Assembly (NCBI GenBank): GCA_030682175.1
Contig: JAUXOM010000152.1
Span: 1-64,000, forward strand
DNA length: 64,000 nt
Direction: 5' to 3'
From: Rhodocyclaceae bacterium
Lineage (GTDB): Bacteria > Pseudomonadota > Gammaproteobacteria > Burkholderiales > Rhodocyclaceae
Part shown: positions 1-7,199 of the stretch, one piece after another
Position numbering within the stretch: the stretch's first letter is position 1
Layout of the letters: each line of letters begins with the position of its first letter
The notes under the pieces: model-generated
Seen by the model: only the letters and a program-made list of their open reading frames with translations
The model's database searches: none
What the model was told of the DNA's origin: nothing
Position numbers and translations under genes: made by a program

Positions 1-88
1 AGGCTATTGACCGGCATAAGTCAATCTATTTAGTGACTACATAATCAATCAAGAACAAGCCGAATAACTCTCCAATTCCCCATCAATA

Positions 89-355
89 TCAGGCAGTTGG
101 CGTGTTCATCGTGACTACGGCAGAGCGGAACTTCAGACTAACAAATACCGCGACGATGGTGCCGGCGTGCGGCGAGGGAATGTCGAGCGCGGTTTTCCCG
201 GTTTCGAGGGTGATCAGGTTGTCGTCGTGGCGCAGGATATCGCCGGGCCTGACATGCACTTCCAGCACCAGCACGGCGCTCTGGCCGCAGTTCCCGCAAG
301 ATTCCCAGCACTCGGGAAATTTCGGCAGGCGCACTGCGACGGCTGTTGCCGCCAT
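89..355 (-). CDS. Small lipoyl/biotinyl-like domain protein
   Basis: An 88-residue protein read from the ATG at 355. It overlaps the stop of the upstream HD-GYP gene as ATGA, so the two are probably translated together. The second half has the form of a single biotinyl/lipoyl attachment hammerhead: VRPGDIL, then LETGKTALDIPSPHAGTI, with the lysine of ETGK in the place of the modified lysine of E2 or BCCP domains. There are two Cys near the N-terminus (CWESCGNC), unusual for a lipoyl domain. An upstream in-frame start (541) exists but would lie wholly inside the upstream gene, so I reject it. The fold call is reasonable; what it carries (lipoate, biotin or nothing) and its partner enzyme are unknown. 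Confidence 0.6.
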   Translation of the reverse strand: MAATAVAVRLPKFPECWESCGNCGQSAVLVLEVHVRPGDILRHDDNLITLETGKTALDIPSPHAGTIVAVFVSLKFRSAVVTMNTPTA

Positions 356-1476
356 CAGGCCTCGACCATCTTGCGGATCACGGCATTGAACGGGCCGATC
401 CACTCGCTGGCGAACTGGTTGTCGCAGGCATTGACTTCGGCGATGGCGCGCACCAGCGAGCGCGTCTGGCCGCGGTGGCTGTGCTTGAGCGTTACCGCTT
501 CGAAGGCGTCGACGATGGCGAGTATTTTCGCGCCCGGGCAAATCGCCGCGGCTTGCAGGCTGGCCGGGTAACCGCCGCCATCAGGCATTTCATGGTGCTG
601 GGCGACCATTGCGGCAGCGGCTGTCCAGCCGTGCATGCGTTCGAGCAGACCGGCAGCGTGGCCGGGATGTTCGCGCAACTGGCGCTTGTCCTCGTCGCTG
701 AGCTTGCCAACCTTGAGCCAGACTGATTCGGGCGCGAACATCATGCCCACGTCGTGCATGTAGACGGCGGTTTCGAGTTGGCTGGTATCCACCAGGTTGC
801 CGGCCACGGCATTGGTGTCGAGCGCCAGACGCAGGAGCCGTTCGGTGCGGCCCTTGAATAATGGCGAGCGTGACTCGAGCTGCAATGCCAGAGTGCGAAA
901 GAAGCGCAGGTCGGCAGCCAGGTCGGCAGGCAGGGCAGCCAGCGTGGGACGTGGCGCAATTGCCGCGCTTGCCGGCGGCGATTCGCCGCCCGCTTGTATG
1001 GGTTTGAATCCGGTGACCGCTTCGATGGTGCTGACCGCGCGATTGATGATTTCGGCAGGGAGGGCCGTGGCCATGCCTTCCAGCCCGCCGACCAGTTCGG
1101 GCAAGCGCAGGTGCGCCACGTCATGGCCGGTATTCAGCGCCTCGACGGTCAGTTCGAGGCGATCGAGCGCCAGCAGCACCACTTCCGCCAGCAGCGCAGA
1201 AAACACCACCTCGCCATCGCGGCAACGCGACAACAGGCTTTCGATGGGGTGACAGATCATCACGCCGACCCCCACCTTGCAGATGGCCGCATCGCCCTTG
1301 ATGGTGTGCAGGGAGCGGAACAGGCTGGCGATCAGGGCGCGGTCGGTGGGCGAGCGGCGCAGTGCGGCCACGTCGTTCTCGATGCCGGGCGCCAGATCCT
1401 CCAGGTCCTCGATGAATTCCTGCAGGCTTTCACGGTCGGTTACGACCGGTTGCAACAGGGCGAGCAGATCGACCAT
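355..1476 (-). CDS. Hpt and HD-GYP domain signalling protein
   Basis: A 373-residue protein combining a histidine phosphotransfer domain and a c-di-GMP phosphodiesterase-type HD-GYP domain. Residues 50-65 (SLFRSLHTIKGDA) match the Hpt core with phosphorylatable His57. The C-terminal half carries the HD pair at 241-242 (YMHDVG), HP at 270-271, HH at 294-295 and GGYP at 301-304, followed by the usual ILAIVDAFEA helix. The canonical HDxGK lysine is Met here and DAFDA is DAFEA, so metal binding or activity may be altered. By family knowledge it would receive phosphate from a histidine kinase and hydrolyse or bind c-di-GMP. It is the first gene of a two-gene unit with the lipoyl-like protein. A role in controlling the MSHA-type pilus in this window is only a guess. 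Confidence 0.8.
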   Translation of the reverse strand: MVDLLALLQPVVTDRESLQEFIEDLEDLAPGIENDVAALRRSPTDRALIASLFRSLHTIKGDAAICKVGVGVMICHPIESLLSRCRDGEVVFSALLAEVVLLALDRLELTVEALNTGHDVAHLRLPELVGGLEGMATALPAEIINRAVSTIEAVTGFKPIQAGGESPPASAAIAPRPTLAALPADLAADLRFFRTLALQLESRSPLFKGRTERLLRLALDTNAVAGNLVDTSQLETAVYMHDVGMMFAPESVWLKVGKLSDEDKRQLREHPGHAAGLLERMHGWTAAAAMVAQHHEMPDGGGYPASLQAAAICPGAKILAIVDAFEAVTLKHSHRGQTRSLVRAIAEVNACDNQFASEWIGPFNAVIRKMVEA

Positions 1477-1496
1477 GTGGTTTTCCCTTCAGTCTT

Positions 1497-1816
1497 CACA
1501 CTAGCACAGTCTCGCCGCCGGGCCGCCCTTCGCCCGCTTGCGGGCGAAGGGCATTCTGATGGCTCCCCCTCTCCCCCGGCCCCTCTCCCGCAAGGGGCGA
1601 GGGGAGAAAGCCAACCCCGGCAGTCTCGCCGCCGGGCCGCCCCAAGGCGAGACGGCACGCGGCGCCAGCCGCAACCCGCTCCAAAGCATGAACGGGAGTG
1701 CCCCGTAACAGACGAGCGCAGCGAGCCACTGTCACCTCCCCTGCGAGGGGGAGGCCGGGAGGGGGCGGGCGTTTAATCCCCTGCGAGGGGGAGGTCGGGA
1801 GGGGGCGGGCCACCGT
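1497..1816. repeat. GC-rich dispersed element cluster (family 2)
   Basis: This gap of about 320 bp has no convincing gene. It holds two copies of a GTCTCGCCGCCGGGCCGCC module (near 1509 and 1622), a CCCGCTTGCGGGCGAAGGG hairpin, the GGCACGCGGCGCCAGCCGCAACCC module (near 1654), GACGAGCGCAGCGAGCCA (near 1710), and two copies of CCCCTGCGAGGGGGAGG (near 1738 and 1780). The same modules recur at about 29.3 kb, 59.9 kb and 63.8 kb. The element abuts the ppk2 stop codon. Confidence 0.75.
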
Positions 1817-3067
1817 TCACAGAATGGGGATGCCCAGATCTTCGCCTTGTTCGTAGACTACGTTGGCGCGGCCGACGATGAGCGGGTCGAGGGGGCCGAT
1901 GCGGCCGGTATCCTTGTTGGCATAGGGCAGGCGATGCAGGATGTAGCGCAGGGCGTTCAGCCGCGCGCGCTTCTTGCAGTCGGACTTGATCACGGTCCAC
2001 GGTGCGTCGGCGGTGTCGGTATGGAAGAACATCGCTTCCTTGGCCTTGGTGTAGCTGTCCCACTTGTCGAGCGAGGCGAGGTCGATCGGTGACAGCTTCC
2101 ACTGCTTGAGCGGGTGCACGCGCCGCTCCTTGAAGCGGCGGCGCTGCTCCTCGCGCGACACCGAGAACCAGAACTTGATGAGGTGGGCGCCGTTCCTCAC
2201 CATCATGCGTTCGAATTCGGGTGCCTGGCGCATGTATTCCTGGTATTCGGCATCGGTGCAGAATCCCATGACGCGCTCGACACCGGCGCGGTTGTACCAA
2301 GAGCGATCGAACAGCACGATTTCGCCCGCCGTTGGCAGGTGCTGCACATAGCGCTGGAAATACCACTGGCCGCGTTCCACTTCCGAGGGTTTCTCCAGCG
2401 CGACGACGCGCGCGCCGCGCGGATTGAGATGCTCCATGAAACGCTTGATGGTGCCGCCCTTGCCGGCGGCGTCGCGGCCTTCGAAGAGAATCACCACGCG
2501 CTGGCCGGTTTCCTTGACCCAGGCCTGCAATTTGAGCAGTTCGACCTGCAGGCGGTATTTATTCCGCTCGTAATTGCGCCGCGTCATCAGGTTCTTGTAG
2601 GGGTAGCCGCCGGTGCGCCAGTTGGGGGTCAGTTCGTGGTCGGGGTTGATGCCCTGTTTGTCGGCGGCCAGCTTCTGTTCCTTGAGCAGAGTGCGCAACA
2701 CGCTGCGTGCCTCGTCCCTGCCGATGCCGGAGGTAATGTCGCGGATCGCTGCCAGTCGGGCTTCCTGCGCGGCATCGACCGCTTGGCCCACGGCAAAGGT
2801 TTCGATCCGGCCGGCGGAACTGATCGGGCCGATATCGCCGGCGGTTGCCGGGCGAGGCAGGGTCTTTGCCGTGCCTGCTGCTTTTGCCACCGGTCTGACG
2901 GATGGCCTGACGGATGGTTTGACGGATAGTTTGACGGGTGTCTTGACGGAGGACTTGACGGAGGACTTGACGGATTTTGCCGCCGGCCTGGCTGCGGGCT
3001 TGGTGGCTGGACTGGTGCGCGGTTTGGCTGCCGGGCGGGCGGGTGGTTTGGCGGACTGGGCTGGCAT
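1817..3067 (-). CDS. ppk2: Polyphosphate kinase 2 family protein
   Basis: A 416-residue PPK2 family enzyme, which transfers phosphate between polyphosphate and nucleotides. The catalytic core is clear: Walker A as FEGRDAAGKGGTIKRF (about 196-209), lid and Walker B region FDRSWYNRAGVERVMGF, then RNGAHLIKFWFSVS and FKERRVHPLKQWKLSP. The first 75 residues are a Pro/Ala/Lys-rich tail with tandem KxSV tetrapeptides, encoded by a 12-bp tandem repeat; such basic tails are not needed for catalysis. The core follows only after the extra MxTRRNYE region typical of long bacterial PPK2 proteins. Whether it makes GDP/GTP or ADP/ATP cannot be told from sequence alone. It lies just downstream of the KTSC-like gene on the same strand. 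Confidence 0.92.
   Translation of the reverse strand: MPAQSAKPPARPAAKPRTSPATKPAARPAAKSVKSSVKSSVKTPVKLSVKPSVRPSVRPVAKAAGTAKTLPRPATAGDIGPISSAGRIETFAVGQAVDAAQEARLAAIRDITSGIGRDEARSVLRTLLKEQKLAADKQGINPDHELTPNWRTGGYPYKNLMTRRNYERNKYRLQVELLKLQAWVKETGQRVVILFEGRDAAGKGGTIKRFMEHLNPRGARVVALEKPSEVERGQWYFQRYVQHLPTAGEIVLFDRSWYNRAGVERVMGFCTDAEYQEYMRQAPEFERMMVRNGAHLIKFWFSVSREEQRRRFKERRVHPLKQWKLSPIDLASLDKWDSYTKAKEAMFFHTDTADAPWTVIKSDCKKRARLNALRYILHRLPYANKDTGRIGPLDPLIVGRANVVYEQGEDLGIPIL
2895..2978. repeat. 12-bp tandem repeat in the ppk2 5' region
   Basis: Seven imperfect 12-bp units of the type TTGACGGAGGAC / CTGACGGATGGT lie head to tail. On the coding (minus) strand they give repeats of Lys/Arg-x-Ser-Val. Unit number is likely to vary between strains by slippage in whole codons. 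Confidence 0.85.
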
Positions 3068-3076
3068 GGCGGCTTT

Positions 3077-3337
3077 CTATGAGAACAGGTCGTCGAGCGG
3101 ATTGCGTTTGGCCGCGCCAACTGCGCTGACACGACGGGGATGCAGTTCTTCCTCGATATTGTCGCGGTAATAGCTCCACGGCGCGGTGGATGATGACAGG
3201 CGCCGCCACATTTCGGGCGTGAAGTTGTCGTATTCCAACAGCGCGCCGTCATCCATCTGCACACGCAGGCGGCGGGTTTTTTCGTCGAAGCCGATGGCGC
3301 GCAGCCGCCCGGAGTTGATTTTCCGCATGTCCATCAC
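3077..3337 (-). CDS. Small KTSC-like domain protein
   Basis: An 86-residue protein. Residues 8-60 (SGRLRAIGFDEKTRRLRVQM, then a Tyr/Phe stretch and WSYYRDNIEEEL) resemble the KTSC domain found alone or fused to lysyl-tRNA synthetase and phage proteins; the function of that domain is not established. The reading frame has GTG at 3337 and ATG at 3334; the ATG overlaps the upstream stop as TGATG, so either is possible and the genes are coupled. The C-terminal tail ends RNPLDDLFS. Confidence 0.6.
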   Translation of the reverse strand: MMDMRKINSGRLRAIGFDEKTRRLRVQMDDGALLEYDNFTPEMWRRLSSSTAPWSYYRDNIEEELHPRRVSAVGAAKRNPLDDLFS

Positions 3338-3540
3338 GGATGCAGTGCCGAGGTATCGTCATCGGCCGCCGTGTTTTCGGCACGGGCCTGTTTCTCGCGC
3401 AGCCGGGCATTCTTGTCTTCGTTGGCGAAGACAAAACGTCCCGCCAGCACGCAACCTTTCATGCCCGGATCGCAGGGCAGGTGGTTGATCTTGCTGCAGG
3501 TGTCATTGACTTCGTGGGGACAGCCCCAGCCGCCGGCCAT
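3334..3540 (-). CDS. Conserved small Cys-rich protein
   Basis: A 68-residue protein beginning MAGGWGCPHEVNDTCSKINH and continuing with PCDPGMKGCVLAGRFVF. Four Cys (7, 15, 23, 29) in a C-x7-C-x7-C-x5-C arrangement suggest a small metal site or disulfide knot. I recognise the pattern as a conserved hypothetical of betaproteobacteria but know no function. It is immediately downstream of glnS and overlaps the next gene, so all three probably share a transcript. Confidence 0.6.
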   Translation of the reverse strand: MAGGWGCPHEVNDTCSKINHLPCDPGMKGCVLAGRFVFANEDKNARLREKQARAENTAADDDTSALHP

Positions 3541-3541
3541 C

Positions 3542-5293
3542 TTATTTTCCTTTGCTCCAGGAATCCTTCAGCGTGACCGCGCGATTGAACACCGGTGCGC
3601 CCGGCCGGGAGTCGACGCGATCGGCGACGAAATAGCCGTGACGCTCGAACTGGAAGCGTTCCTCGGCGGCGGCATCTTTCAGCGCGGGTTCCAGTTGCGC
3701 GGTGATGACGGCTTTCGAGTTCGGGTTGAGGTCGGCGATGAAATTGCCGCCACCGCTGCCGGGTGCTTCGACGGCAAACAGCCGGTCGTAGAGCCGCACC
3801 TCCGTCGCGTAGGCGTGCCGTGCCGACAGCCAGTGGATGTTGCCCTTGACCTTGTAGTTGTCGGCCCCCGGTGTGCCGGACTTGGAGTCGGCAAAATAGT
3901 TGCAATACACGGCGACGACCTTGCCGTCGGCATCCTTGTCGCAACCGGTGCATTCGATGACAAAGCCATAACGCAGGCGGACCTTGTTGCCGGGAAACAG
4001 GCGAAAGTAGCCTTTCGGCGGCGTCTCGGCGAAGTCTTCGCGCTCGATCCAGAGTTCGCCGGAGAACGGCACGGGGCGTTTGCCCAAGTCCGGCTGCTGC
4101 GGGTGGTTGGGGGCGAAGCATTCCTCAGCCTGTTCAGCGGGATAGTTGTCGATGATCAGCTTGAGCGGGTCGAGCACGGCGATGCGGCGCGGTGCGGTTT
4201 CGTTCAGGTGGTCGCGCATGCAGCCTTCGAGCACGCTCATATCGATCCAGGCGTCCGACTTGGCGACGCCGATCATCTCGGCGAAACGACGGAAGCCCTC
4301 GGGCGTGAAACCGCGCCGGCGCGCGCCGCTCAGGGTCGGCAGGCGCGGGTCGTCCCAGCCGTCGACATGCTTCTCGTCGACCAGTTGGACCAGCTTGCGT
4401 TTCGACAGCACGACGTAAGTGAGATTGAGCCGCGCGAATTCCGTTTGCTGGGGCAGGGGCGTATTGACGCAGCCGAGATCGGCCAGCCGATCCAGCAGCC
4501 AGTCGTAGAGCGGCCGTTGGTCGGCGAATTCGAGCGTGCACAGCGAGTGCGTGATGTTTTCCAGCGCGTCCTCGATGGGGTGCGCGTAGGCGTACATCGG
4601 ATAGATGCACCAGATATTGCCGGTATTGTGGTGCTCGGCATGGCGAATGCGGTAGATGGTCGGATCGCGCAGGTTGATGTTGCCGGAGCTCATGTCGATC
4701 TTCGCCCGCAGCACATGGGCGCCGTCCGGAAACTCGCCGGCCTTCATGCGCCGGAAGAGATCGAGGTTCTCGGCGGGCGTGCGGTCGCGGTAGGGCGAGT
4801 TTTTCCCCGCTTCGGTCAGCGTGCCGCGACTGGCGCGCATTTCATCGACCGACTGCGACTCGACATAGGCATGACCGGCCTCGATCAGTTTTTCGGCAAA
4901 CTCGTACATCCAATGGAAATAGTCCGAGGCGAAGTACTGATTTTCACCCCAGGCCCAGCCCAGCCAATGCACGGCGTCGATGATGGCGTCGACGTACTCC
5001 TGCTCCTCTTTTTCGGGATTGGTATCGTCGAAGCGCAGGTGGCAGGCACCGCCATAATCCTGCGCCAGGCCGAAATTCAGGCAGATCGACTTGGCGTGGC
5101 CGAAATGCAGGTAGCCGTTGGGTTCGGGGGGGAAGCGCGTCCGGATTGCCGCCGTCTCGCCAGCGCCGACTTTCTGCTGGGCCGCCGGGCCGGGCCGTCC
5201 CGACCAGGTGCGACTGGCGTACTTGCCGGCGGCAAGATCGGCTTCGATGATATTGCGAATGAAATTTGAAACTTTACTTTCTGAATCGGCCAT
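3542..5293 (-). CDS. glnS: Glutaminyl-tRNA synthetase
   Basis: A class I aminoacyl-tRNA synthetase that charges tRNA-Gln. The start at 5293 (MADSESKVSNFIRNIIEADL) matches the family N-terminus; the open frame runs further upstream but without homology. Signature motifs are RFPPEPNGYLHFGHAKS (HIGH as HFGH) and VVLSKRKL (KMSKS as LSKRK), plus the two C-terminal beta-barrel domains. At 583 residues it is about 28 longer than the E. coli enzyme. Most of the excess is a segment at residues 26-49 (ASRTWSGRPGPAAQQ then KVGAGETA) placed directly before the RTRFPPEPNG motif and encoded by dispersed repeats; E. coli has about five residues there. Confidence 0.95.
   Translation of the reverse strand: MADSESKVSNFIRNIIEADLAAGKYASRTWSGRPGPAAQQKVGAGETAAIRTRFPPEPNGYLHFGHAKSICLNFGLAQDYGGACHLRFDDTNPEKEEQEYVDAIIDAVHWLGWAWGENQYFASDYFHWMYEFAEKLIEAGHAYVESQSVDEMRASRGTLTEAGKNSPYRDRTPAENLDLFRRMKAGEFPDGAHVLRAKIDMSSGNINLRDPTIYRIRHAEHHNTGNIWCIYPMYAYAHPIEDALENITHSLCTLEFADQRPLYDWLLDRLADLGCVNTPLPQQTEFARLNLTYVVLSKRKLVQLVDEKHVDGWDDPRLPTLSGARRRGFTPEGFRRFAEMIGVAKSDAWIDMSVLEGCMRDHLNETAPRRIAVLDPLKLIIDNYPAEQAEECFAPNHPQQPDLGKRPVPFSGELWIEREDFAETPPKGYFRLFPGNKVRLRYGFVIECTGCDKDADGKVVAVYCNYFADSKSGTPGADNYKVKGNIHWLSARHAYATEVRLYDRLFAVEAPGSGGGNFIADLNPNSKAVITAQLEPALKDAAAEERFQFERHGYFVADRVDSRPGAPVFNRAVTLKDSWSKGK
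5151..5173 (-). repeat. KVGAG repeat, copy a (in glnS)
   Basis: Matches the 23-bp consensus AAAGTCGGCGCTGGCGGGACGGC with one difference when read on the minus strand. It is read in frame as KVGAGETA (residues 41-48 of GlnS) and lies in an extra segment absent from E. coli GlnS. A GCCGGGCCGGGCCGTCCC stretch resembling the second repeat family lies beside it (about 5182-5201). Confidence 0.85.
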
Positions 5294-5343
5294 GTTCTGC
5301 AAGGGACTGAGCGAAAAGCAGGATTCTACCGTCGCGACGTAGA

Positions 5344-5736
5344 ATGCAGCCCATGAATATGCTTGCATTTCTCGCCATCGGCATCGGTGCGGTGCTGGGC
5401 GCCTGGCTGCGTTACGGCCTTGGCCTCTGGCTCAATCCGACCTTTGCCCAGATGCCGCTGGGCACGCTGACCGCCAACCTGATCGGCGCTTATCTGGTCG
5501 GCGCGGCGATCGCGGTGTTTCACTTCAACGTCGACATTTCGCCCGAGTTCAAGCTGTTCTTCATCACCGGTTTCCTCGGCGCGCTCACCACCTTTTCCAC
5601 CTTTTCCGCCGAAGTGGTCGCCCTGCTGCAACGCGCCGAATACGGCTGGGCGGCGGGCACCGCCTCGCTGCACCTGTTCGGCTCGCTGCTGATGACCGGG
5701 CTGGGCATCGTCACCATCCACAAGCTGGCGCAGTAG
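5344..5736 (+). CDS. crcB: Fluoride channel CrcB/Fluc
   Basis: A small membrane protein of up to 130 residues with four hydrophobic segments, the size and pattern of Fluc fluoride-specific ion channels that work as antiparallel dimers. Family motifs are GAVLGAWLRYGL, GTLTANLIGAYLVG and TGFLGALTTFSTFS (the Phe/Ser/Thr pore region). ATG codons at 5344, 5353 and 5359 are all possible; MNMLAFLAIG from 5353 is the likelier start. It is divergent from glnS with only about 50 bp between them, too short for a convincing fluoride riboswitch. Confidence 0.92.
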   Translation: MQPMNMLAFLAIGIGAVLGAWLRYGLGLWLNPTFAQMPLGTLTANLIGAYLVGAAIAVFHFNVDISPEFKLFFITGFLGALTTFSTFSAEVVALLQRAEYGWAAGTASLHLFGSLLMTGLGIVTIHKLAQ

Positions 5737-5914
5737 ATTCGACGCCGTCCCGCCAGCGCCGACTTCTGGCGCAACCGATCTCGACGATTGCCTGACCCGC
5801 TGCCAACAAGGCCAAAGCATAGGGAAATATTTTTGTAAACACTTCTTGCAGCCGACGATTGGTGACATTGCCGCAGGTTACCCAAAGCAACTGGGCATCA
5901 ACCCAGAACTTCAT
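5711..5914 (-). pseudogene. Internally deleted DUF5615 (PIN-like) toxin remnant
   Basis: The open frame starts MKFWVDAQL, the N-terminus of DUF5615 PIN-like proteins, and then jumps directly to LWVTCGNVTNRRL and FPYALALLAAGQAIVEIG, which matches their C-terminus. The middle of the domain, including the central acidic and VTxDxDF-type residues, is missing, about 40-50 residues. The last 25 residues run into dispersed repeat copy b and then into the crcB 3' end, antisense. The start codon overlaps the stop of the DUF433 gene at 5911, the usual antitoxin-toxin arrangement. I infer a dead toxin. The intact DUF5615 at 28265-28615 is a useful comparison. Confidence 0.65.
5744..5766 (-). repeat. KVGAG repeat, copy b
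   Basis: Full-length match except one base in the AAA run (AGAAGTC), located just after the crcB stop and inside the 3' extension of the toxin remnant. Confidence 0.85.
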
Positions 5915-6138
5915 GCGGCCAAACGGACAATATCGGTGCGCCGCGCGGCAAATTGCAGACTAGCCAGAATATCCTCGCGTTCGAGGTCGGGAAAATCCGC
6001 GAGGATTTCCTCCGTGCTTACGCCCTCGCCCAGCATTTCAAGAATATCGCTGACGCGGATACGCATGCCGCGAATACACGGCTTGCCACCGCATTTTCCC
6101 GGTTCGATGGTGATTCGATTGAGCAGGCTTGCGTTCAT
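5911..6138 (-). CDS. DUF433 antitoxin-like protein
   Basis: A 75-residue protein starting MNASLLNRITIEPGKCGGKP, then CIRGMRIRVSDILEMLGEG, EILADFPDLEREDILASL and FAARR: the compact winged-helix-like DUF433 domain, usually the antitoxin of a DUF433/DUF5615 pair. Its partner downstream is truncated, so this would be an orphan antitoxin that might still repress its own promoter or neutralise related toxins. A close paralogue lies at 28612-28839. Confidence 0.85.
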   Translation of the reverse strand: MNASLLNRITIEPGKCGGKPCIRGMRIRVSDILEMLGEGVSTEEILADFPDLEREDILASLQFAARRTDIVRLAA

Positions 6139-6395
6139 GGAGCAATCATAAAGAAATGGGTGCCGTCCTGCCAGCGCCGACTTTCCGCTTCAAACTCGAC
6201 CTGCACCCCCGCGACTCCTCTCACCCCTGCGCCCGGTCGGCTGACCACCGGAACGGTGCCCCAGATTCTCAGGCTCCTGTTGCGCCAGACCAGCAGCGGC
6301 CCCACGCAAGGTGATCATGGCGCGGGCGAAAGGGTTCGAGAACTGTTGTGGCGAATTGACGTACAATTCACTCCTTAGCGCAAAGGAGCCATGTC
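6139..6395. promoter_or_regulatory. TA-module intergenic region with IR operator
   Basis: Region between the divergent DUF433 gene and the TacA-like gene. It contains repeat copy c, and an inverted repeat GAATTGACGTACAATTC at 6353-6369 whose right arm overlaps a TACAAT -10-like box (6362-6367). This position and symmetry fit an autoregulatory operator for a ribbon-helix-helix antitoxin. A clear AAGGAG (6383-6388) precedes the ATG at 6396. No convincing -35 is visible. Confidence 0.5.
6162..6184 (-). repeat. KVGAG repeat, copy c
   Basis: Intergenic copy with one difference from consensus (GGCAGGACGGC), 24 bp upstream of the DUF433 start. Confidence 0.85.
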
Positions 6396-6683
6396 ATGAC
6401 CACCGCGACCCTTGATAACCGCCCACCACGATCCACCGAATCTGCCCGCATCAACCTGCGCACCAGCCCCGAGGCCAAGGCGCTGATCGAGCGCGCCGCC
6501 GCGCTGATGGGCACTACCGTGTCCGGCTTCATGCTGCAAAACGCGTATGAGGCAGCGCGGCGAGTCGTGGCCGATAACGATACGATCATGCTGTCGCAAC
6601 GGGATTTCGAGGCCTTCATCGCTGCTTGCGAGAATCCGTCAGAACCCACACAGGCGCTGCGCGACTTGATGGCGCGGCGCTGA
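6396..6683 (+). CDS. TacA-like (DUF1778) antitoxin
   Basis: A 95-residue protein with a ribbon-helix-helix N-terminus (RINLRTSPEAKALIERAAAL, then GTTVSGFM) typical of DUF1778 antitoxins and a C-terminal toxin-neutralising segment (LSQRDFEAFI, then LRDLMARR). It directly abuts the GNAT toxin gene. By family knowledge the antitoxin binds the acetyltransferase and represses the operon. The start at 6396 is set by AAGGAG seven bases upstream; the ATG at 6391 leads to an immediate stop. Confidence 0.88.
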   Translation: MTTATLDNRPPRSTESARINLRTSPEAKALIERAAALMGTTVSGFMLQNAYEAARRVVADNDTIMLSQRDFEAFIAACENPSEPTQALRDLMARR

Positions 6684-7199
6684 ATGGCCCTTCACGTCGA
6701 GTTGTTGGGAGATCGGCATCGGCGCGCAGGTTTCAATTGCGGTGAGCCGGCGCTCGATGCCTTCCTGAAGAACCTGGCGTGGCAACAGCAACGCAGGAAC
6801 TTCGGTCGGACCTATGTGGCCTTGGCCGATGATGGGTTGACAGTCGTCGGCTTCGTTACTGTCAGCGCTGGCCAGGTGGCAACCGCCGACATGCCGGCGG
6901 GACTCAAATTGCCGCGTTATCCGGTGCCGGTGATGCGTGTCGGTCGGCTGGCAGTGGATAGTCGGCATCGGGCGCGCGGCATCGGCAAGGAACTACTCCG
7001 GTTCGCTTTGGGGTTGGCACAGGAGTGGTCGGCGCACGTTGGTATCTACGGTGTCGCGGTCGAGGCCAGGCATGTGGCCGCCCGTGACTTCTATCTCCGG
7101 CTGGGCTTTCTGGCCGGGCGCGATGACCCGCTTCACTTGATCTTGCCGTTGGCGACCTTGGGACGAGCAACCACCTCCGGTCAGGACGCACCGCGTTGA
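6684..7199 (+). CDS. TacT-like GNAT acetyltransferase toxin
   Basis: A 171-residue GNAT protein. In characterised pairs the toxin acetylates the amino group of charged tRNAs and blocks translation. Motifs: FNCGEPALDAFLKNLAWQQQ near the N-terminus, the acetyl-CoA loop VGRLAVDSRHRARGIGKELL (R/Q-x-x-G-x-G/A as RARGIG), and the C-terminal AVEARHVAARDFYLRLGF. It begins one base after the antitoxin stop. Its own stop overlaps the TTG start of hrpA, so the module sits flush against a housekeeping gene. Confidence 0.88.
   Translation: MALHVELLGDRHRRAGFNCGEPALDAFLKNLAWQQQRRNFGRTYVALADDGLTVVGFVTVSAGQVATADMPAGLKLPRYPVPVMRVGRLAVDSRHRARGIGKELLRFALGLAQEWSAHVGIYGVAVEARHVAARDFYLRLGFLAGRDDPLHLILPLATLGRATTSGQDAPR

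Noticed and set aside
1..88. Gene at the left edge
   Set aside because: The first 88 bases are AT-rich without an open frame of note or recognisable motif; the region is likely the 3' flank of the lipoyl-like gene.
3371..5269. Long plus-strand open frame of 632 codons across glnS
   Set aside because: It is the antisense shadow of glnS, whose protein motifs are unmistakable; the shadow has no recognisable domain.
5294..5343. Fluoride riboswitch before crcB
   Set aside because: Only about 50 bp separate crcB from glnS and I see no pseudoknot-type aptamer.
5953..6378. Plus-strand open frame upstream of the TacA-like gene
   Set aside because: Overlaps the DUF433 gene in antisense and then runs through repeat copy c; no homology recognised.
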